The notes beneath the pieces were generated by a model, which was given only the letters and a program-made list of their open reading frames with translations, searched no databases and was not told the origin of the DNA. 64,000 nucleotides of DNA from Symsagittifera roscoffensis (taxonomy: Eukaryota > Xenacoelomorpha > Acoela > Convolutidae): assembly GCF_963678635.1 (NCBI RefSeq), contig NC_087066.1, positions 62,564,282 through 62,628,281 on the forward strand. Reading direction: 5' to 3'. The stretch's first letter is position 1. Each line of letters starts with the position of its first letter. Made by a program: the position numbers and the translations under genes. Shown here in pieces: positions 13,156 through 24,715 of the stretch.

Positions 13156-13853
13156 TGAACGAAATTAAATTTATTATGAAGCCATTTGAAACACGTGTAA
13201 CACGAGTGAAACCTTGTGAATAAAGCACTTTACGGGGAAAATCTAACATCCAGTTGCAACACTCTTGCTTGTCGCAAAATTCATAAATCGAATTTTAGTT
13301 TCGGTATCTTGAGCATAAGGTGAATTGGGTTTCACTTTAGTTTGAACAGGAGAGCCACTTGAAAATTATGCAAGATTGCTTGCATCAGAAAGAGCGCCTG
13401 GATGTTTCAAATACCCTTCAACAAATCCGATTTCAATTCGTCAAAAAATAGAATTTTTTTGCAGGCAATGCCATGTACAAAGTGATATTTTGCGCTCAAA
13501 ACGCATAACTAGCATCGACTAAATCAAATCCTCGACTGACTCAATATAATTGAAAATACTTTTCTCATCAACCTAATCCATTCGTCGCAAAAGTGAAAAG
13601 AAAAATACAAACTTTCCGCGCATCAATTACGGCAAAATGGCAAATAGCTCAGCGAAATAACATAGCGCAAAATCAATTCAGGTAAAATATATTTTAAGCA
13701 TAGATCTCAGGAAACCAAATCTTTCAAATTGCGTAGAAGGAATTCCGTCAAAAACGTTGGTTATGGAGTCAAAACTTGTAAAAATAAAAATAAAATTGTT
13801 GAGTCCTTCGTTATTGACACGATTAAAAATTGATTCAATAGGTAATTTCTATT

Positions 13854-14051
13854 CCGCTCAGCACTTTAAGAAAAAATTTTTTTTCGAATATCACGTTTTC
13901 AAGTCATTTGCATTTTTGTTATTGGGGTCTAATGTGCCTTCTAATTAGCACATTTGCTAATTAGAAGGCACATTAGACCCCAATAACAAAAATGCAAATG
14001 ACTTGAAAACGTGATTTTCGAAAAAAAAACTTCTCATAAAGTGCTGAGCGG
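13854..14051. repeat. Near-perfect 97+97 nt inverted repeat (hairpin)
   Basis: The arms 13,854-13,950 and 13,955-14,051 are reverse complements with only a few mismatches, all in the A/T-run part, and are separated by a 4-nt loop (CATT). The innermost pairs are ...CTAATTAGCA / TGCTAATTAG... A transcript would form one long duplex of about 95 bp. No coding is associated. It could be a fold-back (snapback) element, a DNA break-repair palindrome, or a source of hairpin RNA. Confidence 0.85.
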
Positions 14052-15114
14052 GATTGTATTTCAAAAAAAAACAATTCAAAGCAACAGAAAAGACTTTTTC
14101 ATCAAAAAAATTACGACCATTGTACTTCGTTTATTAACACTAAAGTAAACCAACCCTGAACCTTCCTCATTTTCTTCGATCAAGTTGCGCCTAATAGTGG
14201 AACCAAAACAACCAACGAACTCTTCAATACCTGTATCACGGAAGATTAGGTAAGCAGCAATGTACAAACAGGATCATTTATTTGCGCGAAAAAATTACTC
14301 TGCGTTGCTCATTTATTATCGGGCTTGAGTGCAAAATTGTTTTTTTAGATCCACGAAAAAAGGTGTCCCAATATAACAAAAACCTACGTTTATGCTCTGC
14401 TGATTCAATGTATTAAAAAAATTAACTCAAAAAAACGCAATTCGTGCCAGCTGTCGCGTTTCACTAAGACATCTGTAAAAAGTTTTAAAAAAAGTACTTT
14501 TGTCCAGATAGCAAGTACCCACTCTCAGCTCAGTTTTTGCGACTGAATTTACAAACCATACGAATCAAATCATTTGTTTTTCCTCAATTTTCGACGATCG
14601 GAGCGACAAATTTCAGCTTTGAATATTCACTTGGTTTTTGATGGCTATTCGATGACTTTTTGAAAAATTGAAGCGGAAGCTCGTCGAAAGTGGAATAGCA
14701 TTGAAATAAAAATGTATACAATAAAAATTATAGAACATTAAATCGTCGTAAAAATAACCATGCTGTTTTGACAGTTTAATTAGACCCAAAAGAAGTCATC
14801 AACAACACTTGAAAGATTACTCCATAGAAAATTAGTTCAGCCGATAAAGTTTCAATCTACCAAAAATTCACATAGATTTTCAAAAAGGGGTTATGATATA
14901 GGCAATGAAAGATCAGAATCATGCAGAACAAGAAGCAAAACTTAAAAAAAAACAAGAAGTACCTATTAAAGAGTCTTCACTCCGCTAATAGTCAAAACTA
15001 CGTTCATCGAAGAAGGAAAGTATTTTAACTAAAAACCTTTAAAAAGTTGAAAGCCAATTTTCAAATAAACAAATCTAGAAACTAAATATTCGTATTGTCA
15101 TACAAAAACGCACC
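14052..15114. other. No gene seen
   Basis: AT-rich DNA. A 63-codon minus-strand frame at 14,076-14,267 has a moderately coding look but no recognisable domain and no firm exon boundaries. Confidence 0.4.
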
Positions 15115-15750
15115 AAAAACGATCATTCATTTTGTTTCAAGTATCTAAACGAAGACAATTATAACCAAGGCGTTGATGACAATGACTCAGTCAATGGACT
15201 GAACTGACCCCTTTTGTTTAGCTGAACACCTTTAGCTCACATAGCACGAAGAAGCGGGAGAGCTCAACTTCCTTGAAAGAACTACTTAGCTTGCCGGAGG
15301 ATGCAAGAAACATGAATTTCTCATGAAGAAAGAAATATGAAAATGAAACATAAACTGAGTTTAAAATTACTACTTCTAAATTTGACCATTTTGTGAAAAA
15401 TAATGACGGGAAAAAACCTAGTACCCGATTGCAATACTCTTGCTTATAGCGAGCGTAATAAAAAAGAAACTCAAAGAAAAGAAACAGAAAAATTTTTTGA
15501 GCAGTTTTGGGGGAAAATGTCAAAAACTCACTAAAAACTATCATTCAATTTGTCTCAAGTATTTAAACGAAGCCGGCTATTATACTTAAAGCGTGTCTAA
15601 GAAAATACAACTGTTTTGGGAAAAAACCTAACATTGACATTGACTCAATCTATGGACTGGCGCCCTGTGTAGCAGCTCAACTTTAGTCCACATATCACGA
15701 AAAAACAGGAGAGCTAAACTTCTTTGAATGAACTACTTAGCTTGCCGGAT
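15115..15750. repeat. Diverged direct duplication, about 420-450 bp apart
   Basis: Block 15,116-15,300 is repeated at 15,533-15,750. Shared phrases include TCAAGTAT-TAAACGAAG, CTCA-TC-ATGGACTG, AACTACTTAGCTTGCCGGA and GGGAGAGCT/AGGAGAGCT. Copies have diverged by substitutions and small indels. No coding content. Confidence 0.6.
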
Positions 15751-18042
15751 GATGCTGACCTCAAAACAGCACAAAACGCGAGATCAATAAAAGCATCCAG
15801 TGTAAAAACGACATTCAAGTAACCCACGCTAGTAGCATGTCCTACCTATCCCGTCGGGAGCCAATAACACAGGACCAAAGACGACACGCAACCACAATCA
15901 ACAGAAATAAACAATCCCAATGTCATCCAGTGTCACCGAAGCTAAAGCGATGACTCTCAAAAAACTACGAAAAACTATCCAAAGTTTTTTGAAAGTAATT
16001 TTTGATTTTATAGCACTTTGGACTGGCCGAAAAAAATGATCCCGTTTTCGGCCAAAAATGAAAACTGGTTAGTTATAATAATCTGGCTAAAAAAACATGC
16101 GCGAGAACTCATGAACTCAATAAACTGCACTTGAATACAAGGACAACCGGTTACAGTGCAAGTAGCTCATAATGTTCCGACCATAGTCTTATAAAAATAC
16201 AACAACGTTTTTTCAAATTATTGTAGTTTTTTTTTTGGCGTGGCGTGATAAAAAAGATCAGAACAAAAAACTTAGGATTAGGTATAATCGGCTGCCATAC
16301 AAAAAGAAGCTAATTGAAAAACAATTTTTGTAGAAAAATCACTTGAAAAACGAAAAAAAAAAAATTCGAACATTTTATCAAGTTTTTGCAGTATTTTTGA
16401 ATTTTGAAAATTTGGAATCCAAAAAGGCTTAAATAGTCAAAGTAAACTTACGTTAGCCATATAAAATTAATTTTTTACGTTTTAAGTTAAGCTATTGTAA
16501 GCTTTTCAGCAATTAAATAAGACTGCTTGCTCGCTTTATTCGCTTGAATAAGACAAAAAACGTCCAACCGGTTTTTCTCGACACAGGGAAACTTTTTAGA
16601 AATTTTATAATGTGGTTCGAATAACGACTGAAAGGGTTTCAACATTATATCTCACTCAACCCAGTGCAATCATTATTTGTGGTACCTGATTTTGCGTGGA
16701 AAACAAAAAACAACAACAAAACAGAGCCGAATACGAAGTTCCTCCCCATTTTCAATAGTCGAAACAATAAGCGATAAAAAGCATGGCCCACATTAAACAA
16801 AAAAAAGTTCGGACAAAGTTCTCGTTGAGATAGAATTAGATAAGATGAACAACAATACAAAGACGAAAAAATGAAACAACTCTTTTTTAAAAGTTTTTTT
16901 CAGAGGATTCGAGATGTTCATTCTGAGCTTTCAAAAACTTTTTGACAGAGTTGAATGGAGCTCAAAAAACACCGGATTTTAATAAAAAAAGGTTAAAAAA
17001 GTACTCAAAACAAAGATAACTGATTTTGATTAATTTTGCTATTTTCTTTTGAAATTTCTGTTGTGATATTGGAAACGATTTGAAGCCAGAAATTGAAAGA
17101 ACGAAACATCATCACGGAGGCAAAGCTGCACTCGCAAAAAGAAGCGACATAACGCCAAAATTTAGCTTGAACACAGAGGCAACGCGCATTACTTGCGACA
17201 TCACACAATTCCGTTGAACCGGAAGCAAAGTTGTTGTCACGGAAAACTTTGAGTTTTGAAAGTCTGAAATTCTAAGAAATTCTAAGGCGCGCAAAAATAA
17301 GCCGATAAATTAGGTCACTAAGCCGATTAAACAGAAACCTCAGCCACAAAGACCAAATAAAGCTTTTAAGCAAAAAGAGGAAAATTTACAAAGTCAGGGC
17401 TAGTAAATTGGCAAATTAGTTTATTAAAAAAACTTGCAACTGCAATGAAACTTTATTTGAACCTAGGACCTCTTCCGTGCCAAGTGTGGCGGAGAAGCGA
17501 GCGAAAGAAGAATTTGAACTATCTTAACTATGAATAGATAGAGTTTTATGAACCAGTCAATAAAATGTAAAAACTGGTCCTACAAGCTGGACTGTATATT
17601 GCGAAAAGATATTCTCATGCATACGAATACATTTAAGCTAATTTTGAATCTTGTCGCAAAAGCTCAATTTTATGAAACAAAAATCCGTGCCGTTTTCACC
17701 TGGATTGCTAATCGCTTTAATAGAAACAATTAAAACATAAATTGAAAATTTTAAATTTCGAATTCAATTGACTGCTTTTGATTAAAATTTTGGTGTTTCT
17801 TGATAATTAGATGAGTTACAAAACATAAGTTATGCAATATATTGCAGGAAAAAAACAGTTAAACAAAGATGAAACAGAAGCCGATTATCTTGTGCAAATT
17901 ATAATAACAGCATGTCGGTTAGAAAACGTGTTAAAAAATTGTTACACCAATGCTGATTTACAAAAACTAGCAAATAAAATGAACTAAAATATTAAGTTTT
18001 CGTTCATTTCAGTTGTATGTTGTTGCATTTGAGCCCTCCAGT
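15751..18042. other. No gene seen
   Basis: AT-rich intergenic DNA with homopolymer runs. Copies of the GCGAAGC dispersed repeat lie near 17,118-17,200. A short plus-strand frame at about 15,838-15,957 has no recognisable homology. Confidence 0.45.
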
Positions 18043-18052
18043 TTTATTTATT
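18043..18052 (-). terminator. Poly(A) signals overlapping the stop codon
   Basis: On the minus strand AATAAATAAA overlaps the TAA stop of the 785-residue gene. No other AATAAA is seen in the next 100 nt, so the 3' UTR may be only 15-30 nt long. Confidence 0.4.
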
Positions 18053-20401
18053 CGCGTCGAAACCAAAATTGCAGTAGTTGCTATTCGCGTCCAGTTCTAT
18101 TCCGTTCAAATAGTTCCCACATTTCAATTTCTTCCTATTCGATTTTCTAACACTATCCGGCGATCCTGAATCACTAGACGAATTCGTTTCCATCAACTCG
18201 TCGCCTGATTTCGAATTACTCGACAATCGCAGAGGTCTCTTTCGGCGAGGAGTCTTAATTGGCGATGATGAGTCACTTCGAGTAGATCTCTGCTTCTTGG
18301 CTTCCTCTTTCGCTTTTACAACTTTCCGCTTGTTCCCAAACGTTAGGTCGCAACTATTGTTGTTTGGTCCCTTTTCACTATGCAAAATCAGATCAAGCTC
18401 TGAAATTCTATTCGATTTCGAATTGCATTTCAAAGGAAACTCGATATTACAAAATGTAGGGAACTTTTTCTTTGAAATTTCTTCACGACTATTAACACCC
18501 TCATGCATTTCTCCATGTTTCAACCCTCTGGCTGACTTTTTTGGACTCGGATTGCAATTTTGCGACTCAAATTTTCCGATCCCTCGAAACTCAGTTACAT
18601 TTTCCCTAATCTCTATACCCTGCTGTGATATGTTTGCTGGAATTTGAGGCTCTTTTGATTTCTTAACAGATGGCGATCTTGTCAGAATCGTTGATAAATT
18701 AACTTTCGGACTACCAAATAGTAGATCTCCCTTTTCATTTGGTGATAAGATTGTACTCGAACTAACATCATGGAAAGCTGATTCCGATTTGACGCAATTC
18801 AACAAAACGCCACAAGGTGATAAATTGAGAGGAGAGTTTTTTGAAATGTAGATGTCTGAATGATCGACGGCAATATTATCTAGAGGCGGAGGCGGAGATT
18901 GGCTAGTGCTATTTTCAGAGCCAGCACTTGCGTTGCTACTGAGGGCTTTCGCTGGCTGACCCTTACTCAGCAAATCGTCCAGATCAAAAGAGCAATCAAC
19001 TTCCTCAGTTATTTGCTTTGCTTCAATACATTTAATGGCACCAAATTTGGTCAAACTTTCCAGCGACCGCACTCCAAAACTTTTCTCAGAAAGCAACTTT
19101 TGAATGAGAAAACTTGGAAATTTGAAGGCTAGTTGGGTGTTTCCGAATGAAGATTTAGGTATCAGTCCTGAGTTAAGGTTTGAAAAACGAGGCTTGTATT
19201 TTAGATTTTCCTTCTTTGAAGCCTGGTTGTGATTATCTGGGGTTTCTGCAATGTTAAATTTCACTTTACGTCTGCAACTCTCGCGAACCGGCGTTTTCTC
19301 CATTTTTCTAGCTTTGCGCGACGGCGGCTTGTCGAAGTGTGCAATATTCTTGCAGTTGTTTTCCTCAATTTTATCAAATTTAGATTGCGTGGTATATGGC
19401 ACTCGTTCGCTTCCGTAACTATCGGCTGAGGTCTTTTGATCATCACAGCTTAGGCACGGATCTTTCACGGGTGTACCACTGAAAACATTTGATGGCAAGT
19501 TTCTCAATTCCGAAGTTAAATTCTTAATAGGTGAATTGACCGCATATCTATCTTGCCATAAAGCTTTTCGATAACATTTCACAGTAGATGAATAAATATT
19601 TTTTCGTTCTAGTTTCGCTGCTTTACTCGTTGATAAGGGTAAAATGTCTTGAATTGATGAACTTCGCACTGGTGTGGTCACTATAGCTTTGGTCGAAGAA
19701 TCTTCAATCTGGTCGAAATCATTCCTTTTCAAGGGTGCTCTGATGGCTCTGCGAGCAAGAAGGAGTCTGCGTTCTTTCTGTTTTCTCTCTATTTCCATCT
19801 CATCCGCTAGTTGATCCAAGTAATCCATGTAGCCAGATTTCAGCATAGCATCTATTACTTTGAGCTGGCCAGAGTATCTGTGCATGTCAAATCCAGGTGC
19901 TTTCACGAAGGGAGTGCACGAGAATAACTGATCCAGAGCAGCTGGACCGTCCATAGCGATCACTTTCCCAAGAGTCCTAACGTTCTTTTCCATCAGCAGA
20001 GCAGACTCAATTTTTCTCGCTTCGTGTACAACTGCTGGTTTTTTTCTGCCTTTAGAAACTCGATCTCCAACTATTGGGCCATTTTTAGTGTCTAACTTTT
20101 CAAGCGGAACTATCAGATCATCTGATAAGCATTTGTGCTTTTTCAAGAATTGCATTGACGCTGTTTTTACTGAAGGATCACATAATTGGCACTTATCGAT
20201 AACAATTTGGGGTGATTTGCGGTCGCGTAATAAGTGGTCGTAGAAATAACTCCCTGATAATTTAAAGCAATGCTGAGCGAGGCTTTCCCATTTGTCTACT
20301 TGAGAGCCACTCGGCTGAAGTTTGTTTCGGCTTTTGAGTAATTCCTCTTTTGGGTAAATTCCGATTATTCTTAGTTCCGCTTTTTGCTCTTCGTCAAACA
20401 T
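18044..20401 (-). CDS. Unrecognised 785-residue basic, Ser-rich protein with CDK-type sites
   Basis: A single uninterrupted 785-codon frame with an ATG at 20,401 in a good context (A at -3) and a TAA at 18,044. I do not recognise the family. The first 220 residues look globular, with Cys pairs (CQLC) and a predicted charged helix near 200-225 (EMEIERKQKERRLLLARR). The remainder is disordered, Ser/Lys/Asn-rich, with basic clusters near the C-terminus (KTPRRKRPLR, RKSNRKKLK) that resemble nuclear localisation signals. At least seven S/T-P-x-K/R motifs are visible (TPVR twice, TPVK, SPIK twice, SPKK, TPRR), so a nuclear, cell-cycle-phosphorylated protein is a reasonable inference. It lies 403 bp downstream of the CCDC60-like gene on the same strand. 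Whether it is intronless or has only a 5' UTR intron is unknown. Confidence 0.8.
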   Translation of the reverse strand: MFDEEQKAELRIIGIYPKEELLKSRNKLQPSGSQVDKWESLAQHCFKLSGSYFYDHLLRDRKSPQIVIDKCQLCDPSVKTASMQFLKKHKCLSDDLIVPLEKLDTKNGPIVGDRVSKGRKKPAVVHEARKIESALLMEKNVRTLGKVIAMDGPAALDQLFSCTPFVKAPGFDMHRYSGQLKVIDAMLKSGYMDYLDQLADEMEIERKQKERRLLLARRAIRAPLKRNDFDQIEDSSTKAIVTTPVRSSSIQDILPLSTSKAAKLERKNIYSSTVKCYRKALWQDRYAVNSPIKNLTSELRNLPSNVFSGTPVKDPCLSCDDQKTSADSYGSERVPYTTQSKFDKIEENNCKNIAHFDKPPSRKARKMEKTPVRESCRRKVKFNIAETPDNHNQASKKENLKYKPRFSNLNSGLIPKSSFGNTQLAFKFPSFLIQKLLSEKSFGVRSLESLTKFGAIKCIEAKQITEEVDCSFDLDDLLSKGQPAKALSSNASAGSENSTSQSPPPPLDNIAVDHSDIYISKNSPLNLSPCGVLLNCVKSESAFHDVSSSTILSPNEKGDLLFGSPKVNLSTILTRSPSVKKSKEPQIPANISQQGIEIRENVTEFRGIGKFESQNCNPSPKKSARGLKHGEMHEGVNSREEISKKKFPTFCNIEFPLKCNSKSNRISELDLILHSEKGPNNNSCDLTFGNKRKVVKAKEEAKKQRSTRSDSSSPIKTPRRKRPLRLSSNSKSGDELMETNSSSDSGSPDSVRKSNRKKLKCGNYLNGIELDANSNYCNFGFDANK

Positions 20402-20804
20402 GCTACCCTTTAAATGAATTGTAATTGATTCAACAGCAAAAAAATGCCGTCAAACAAGGCAAGAGAAAAAAATCGACTATTTATTTCGCCATCCAAAAAA
20501 ACGAACGCTAAGATTGCAATATAAGTCATTTGCCATCATCAGCACAGCACTATTTATGAAACAAAAGGTCAACGCTTTTAAAATCAATGCTTTTTCGAGC
20601 GAACCTGAGCTGAATAAGTCGTTCTTAGTCAATTTTTATTTTTAAATCCACTAATTTGTATTAATAGCTGTTTATTAAGTACGACTTATTCTTATTTATT
20701 CCAATCTATTAACATCTACAAAACTATACAATCTAAAATATAACACTTTTTACATTTATTTCACTTTTTACATTTATTTATTCAATTTGCTAATTCAATC
20801 AATT
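20402..20804 (-). other. 403-bp spacer between two same-strand genes
   Basis: Holds the 3' end of the CCDC60-like gene (AATAAATAAA on the minus strand at 20,773-20,782, about 25 nt after its stop) and the 5' flank of the 785-residue gene. No other feature is seen. Confidence 0.5.
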
Positions 20805-23543
20805 CTAGTTGGTTCTAATTTGCGCCTTCTGTTTTTTGTCGACTTCTTCCTTCATTTTGCACATCGTGTAGCTCTCCAATGCCGCAAAGTGAGGACTGTA
20901 AGCAGCCAACCAGTCCAGGAATTCCGTTTTGGGTAAATTTGCTACATGCTCACAGAAAAAATCTATAGCCGGCCTCACATTAGGGTCACACAGCTCCCAT
21001 GATCTCAATTTGGCTTCGTCTAGAAGGAACCTCCTTAGAGCAGCGCCAGTGATGAGTCGCGAGGGAACTGCACCAACGCGACCTAACTCCTCGAATCGGG
21101 CCAGGATTCTGTCATGATGCGCGGGGACGGATTTCATCACAAGCTCACTGCAGGACCCGGTAGCTCCTGATGACCCGAGCCGCTTTGAGCCAAAAGATGA
21201 GGGTAGGTTAGCCACAAGTGCCAAATACCAATCAACATATTGCTCTTGAGCTTCTCTGTCCTGCTTATATATTTCATTTGCTGACTCTCGGACTTGCTTC
21301 AACGCAGCATATAACTCAATGTTTGTACTCTTCCTTGCATTTAATGCATGTCCAATTGCATTCAATTTGGCCTTGGACACATTCTTTCGCACTCTGCTAT
21401 GCTGTGCCAGCACATCTCGCATCTGGAGACCCTGTTCCAATTTGATTTGATTCCAGAAAGATCGCATTCTGATCGGCACTTCGCCCGCATTTTCAGCTAA
21501 AACGGATGAACTAAAACCATCTTCTGGGTCATTTGGCGTAAACTCAACCTTCTTCGTAGACTTAACTTTCTTCTTTTTCTCCAATTCAAAGTGACTTGCT
21601 TCTTCTACGTTTCCAAGTGCAGTTTCTGCTTCGATTTTCTCTGACTCTCTTTTAATATCTTGAGGACTACCACCATCTACTGCATCCATATCGTTTTGCG
21701 AATCATCCTTTGCACTGTCTGCTTTTGTGGCGTCATCGCCAGTTGTGTCAACAGTGTTCGCAGTTCCCGGGACATCTTGAAAACCCCCAATGATATAGGA
21801 TCCAGAAATATCAGCTTCATCTTGCTCGTGTTCATCTTCAGTCAAGTGATCTAGAGGTATACGCACTGTGGATTCTGCCGATGATACGAACAGAGGCGCT
21901 GGAATGTGCAAAGTATTGTTTGAGTCTTTTATACCAGCTGAAGATGATTGGGGTCGGCTACAAATCTGTGATTTGTCTAGCGTATGTACGGAGCTTCGAC
22001 TGTGAGGGCGACTAGCGAGTGAGTCAAAATCATCTTCACCAATTTCCTCCACAATAGCTTCAGTCAGTCCAATCTTATCGAGGATAGATTCGTGTTTCAC
22101 TTCGTTCGTCGCTGCGGAGCTCAAAGATTGCCGACTTCTGACGCTAGACTTTTCTGCGAAAGACACATTGGAACTATTTTGGGAACTTGCTGAGAAGGGC
22201 CTCGAAGCTATTGTCCCGATGTGACTTTCAGATTGATTTTTTGCTCCGCTTTCACTTTTGATGTTTGACGCAAGAGCTGACTTAAGTCCAAACATTGTCG
22301 CCTTTTTAGCCCTTGGTTTGATGTCTAGAATAGTTCTTTCCCACTGTTTTTCAGCGGCTTTTTCCTTCAAAATTTTTGACCTGGGTATTTTTCGACCACC
22401 TGGATTTACCTGACTAAAGCAGGTAGCAATCTGAGTATATTTGAAGTTTGGCTCCACAGTCAAGTTATTGAAGATCCACAAAAGTACACATAATTGCCGA
22501 TACAGCACTTCGTCTCGCTCCTCTATTGTGAATGGACCTGTCTCACAATCTCTCCGCCCAATCGTCAGAGCTGTGTGCTCATTCATTTTCTGATTAATGT
22601 TCAAGCTAGGTGTGAATGCTCTGAACACGAGACCCGATTTAGGTTTCTTAACAACAGAAGCGGTCTCCCGAAACTCCGGCAAACCTGCTGTGGAGTTCAA
22701 ATCAATCATAGATGTCTGGTCAACAATAGAAACTTCACCCTCGTCAAAGCTTCCATTGTCATCGGAATTGTCACTGTAATCAACATCTTCATCCATATAA
22801 TTACTTAGAGCTGTAGTATTTGCTGCCGTGTTCATACCTCCTAAAGTGCTCTTAGCTGTACTCGCTCGCATGTACCTTTTGATCAAATTAGCCGAAAAAG
22901 TAGCACGTTTTTTGCCCCCATTCACTTCACCTATCGGAACTAATCTCTCATTTCCGACATTATTTTCTTTACTAAACAAAACCGAAGAGTCGAAATCCAG
23001 CTCCTCGATGTATGATACTTCACTGTCGCTCAAATCGCGCATTTCACTTTCTGGTCTGCTAGCTTTTTTCACATTCTTTCGTCCATACATACTTGAATTA
23101 GCTGAGCTAACTCTTGATTTATCGAAGATTTGAGACTGATCCTGTTCTTTTTCGGACTCCATCAAATCGAACCAACTCTTACCCAGACAAGATACACTTT
23201 TAACACTTCTCCTACCAGAAGCTAATCTGGTCTTTAACTGGTTCGGATCGTACTGCGGTCTTTTTCCTTTTTCCCGATCCTTTTCACGTCGCTGCATCGT
23301 CGAGGCGGGAACCGCTCCTTTTACTCTACTTTTCGCGTCCTTCTTATGCAAAGCTGACCTTGAAGATGCTGCAAATACGTTCTTCATTGAGTGAAGAGAC
23401 TTCATGAAGTCAGGTCCGAATTCATAATCACCCCGTTGGTTCTGCAGGTTTCCATGTACATCTGATTCTTTCGGCTGACCCAGGGTGAGGCGCACAAGCA
23501 TCTCATCGTCCAGTATTGGTTCTCCACCGATGCTCGCATACGG
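20805..23543 (-). CDS. CCDC60: CCDC60-like protein, main (second) exon
   Basis: A long open exon ending with TAG at 20,805. Its 5' edge is a splice acceptor (CCTATTTGCAG, then CCG at 23,543); the frame runs on without an ATG there, so an upstream exon is needed. The proposed first exon is at 27,344-27,592; joined, the protein would have 995 residues. A block around residues 425-485 of the joined protein (RQLC-x-L-x-W, then T-x-C, PGG, and K-x-WE) and the preceding FTPS match the order I recall for vertebrate CCDC60, a coiled-coil protein of unknown function found in ciliated animals. This is from memory, not a search. Other parts are acidic and Ser-rich with a Lys-rich KKKKVKSTKK stretch; the last 220 residues are helical. 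It is longer than the vertebrate protein, mainly through disordered insertions. Confidence 0.72.
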   Translation of the reverse strand, partial: PYASIGGEPILDDEMLVRLTLGQPKESDVHGNLQNQRGDYEFGPDFMKSLHSMKNVFAASSRSALHKKDAKSRVKGAVPASTMQRREKDREKGKRPQYDPNQLKTRLASGRRSVKSVSCLGKSWFDLMESEKEQDQSQIFDKSRVSSANSSMYGRKNVKKASRPESEMRDLSDSEVSYIEELDFDSSVLFSKENNVGNERLVPIGEVNGGKKRATFSANLIKRYMRASTAKSTLGGMNTAANTTALSNYMDEDVDYSDNSDDNGSFDEGEVSIVDQTSMIDLNSTAGLPEFRETASVVKKPKSGLVFRAFTPSLNINQKMNEHTALTIGRRDCETGPFTIEERDEVLYRQLCVLLWIFNNLTVEPNFKYTQIATCFSQVNPGGRKIPRSKILKEKAAEKQWERTILDIKPRAKKATMFGLKSALASNIKSESGAKNQSESHIGTIASRPFSASSQNSSNVSFAEKSSVRSRQSLSSAATNEVKHESILDKIGLTEAIVEEIGEDDFDSLASRPHSRSSVHTLDKSQICSRPQSSSAGIKDSNNTLHIPAPLFVSSAESTVRIPLDHLTEDEHEQDEADISGSYIIGGFQDVPGTANTVDTTGDDATKADSAKDDSQNDMDAVDGGSPQDIKRESEKIEAETALGNVEEASHFELEKKKKVKSTKKVEFTPNDPEDGFSSSVLAENAGEVPIRMRSFWNQIKLEQGLQMRDVLAQHSRVRKNVSKAKLNAIGHALNARKSTNIELYAALKQVRESANEIYKQDREAQEQYVDWYLALVANLPSSFGSKRLGSSGATGSCSELVMKSVPAHHDRILARFEELGRVGAVPSRLITGAALRRFLLDEAKLRSWELCDPNVRPAIDFFCEHVANLPKTEFLDWLAAYSPHFAALESYTMCKMKEEVDKKQKAQIRTN

Positions 23544-24634
23544 CTGCAAATAGGCTACATTTTATTTTACTTTAACTGAGGTTTGAACGACTGAAAACAC
23601 TCATGATAACACATGCACACATGCTGAATGGAGAACACACAAATTATACGCTGAATGGAGAACATACAAATGAGAGTTCTCTAAATGGACCGACACATAT
23701 AAGTAAAGCTCATCATTCAATATATGTCACTAGCCTCATTAATACTCAAATATGCGACGTTCTATAAACTTGCGACTTCGCAAATGTCAGAAATTTTGAC
23801 AACAAAAACAAACAAGGAGCTCATTGGCAAAAACAATGAGCTCAGAGAGACCGCAAAAAATGTTTTTTGAAAAAATTTTCAACTTTCGAAGAAAAAACAA
23901 ATCATGGAATTTCGTGAATCTTATACGATTGAAATTTTTTGATGAAACTATCTCAAGCTAAAAAAAAACTAGCTCAATAGGTTTTTTTTTATTCCAATCG
24001 AAATTCTAAACAAAAATAAAATCTGTTTTTAAAACTTAAGTTATTAAAACTTTTGAGCCATTTGAATTTCTGTTAGTCGAGAGCGGGATTTGCCTTTTTA
24101 AGCAAAAGGATATGAAAAAGAAGATATCAAAAGTCAGACAGAAAAAAAACTTGAGCGTGAACAACTTTTAGAACTTATGAAAAAAATCAACACGACCTAC
24201 ACACAGAGGCAAACCGGTGTTTGTAATACGTGCAACACCTGCGATACAGCACTGCGTTGCACTTCAAGCTGACGAATAGAAAAATTATCTCAATAAAACT
24301 TTCATAAGTTTGCCTCGGCTAATGTTCAATTTCAGTAAAACCATTATCAGCGTTACATAAGCATTTAGTATCCTGAACCAAGCAGCCACTGAACCGTCAA
24401 TACTTAGGCAGACTACCTTTCAGTCGAAAACAAAAAAGCTATCAAAAAATTGTCATTAAGTTATTGTTCAGCTTCAAAACCCCATTCTCAAATTTTTACC
24501 CTTCAAACAAAACAAAACAATTTAGCCGATATAACGAGGCCAAAACCAATTATGCGAAGAAAACAATAAATAAAAAAGGAACCTTGGGCAAAGTCAGAGT
24601 TCGTAAACTTACAAGTAACAAAACAACTTCCAAC

Positions 24635-24715
24635 ACAAAGGCGAAGCTTCGCTTCACAAACACTAGCCAGAACACGACAAAAAGCAGCTCTAGAAAATGC
24701 AATAAAAACAAAAAT
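24635..24715 (+). repeat. GCGAAGC dispersed repeat with perfect palindrome
   Basis: AAAGGCGAAGCTTCGCTTCACAAACACTAG-like copy of the dispersed repeat also seen near 6.7, 9.0, 12.3, 17.1, 24.2 and 39.9 kb. Here the 12-nt core GCGAAGCTTCGC is perfectly self-complementary. Confidence 0.5.

Noticed and set aside
15838-15957. Short ATG-started frame with coding-like composition
   Set aside because: Only 39 codons, no homology and no splice context; not enough support.
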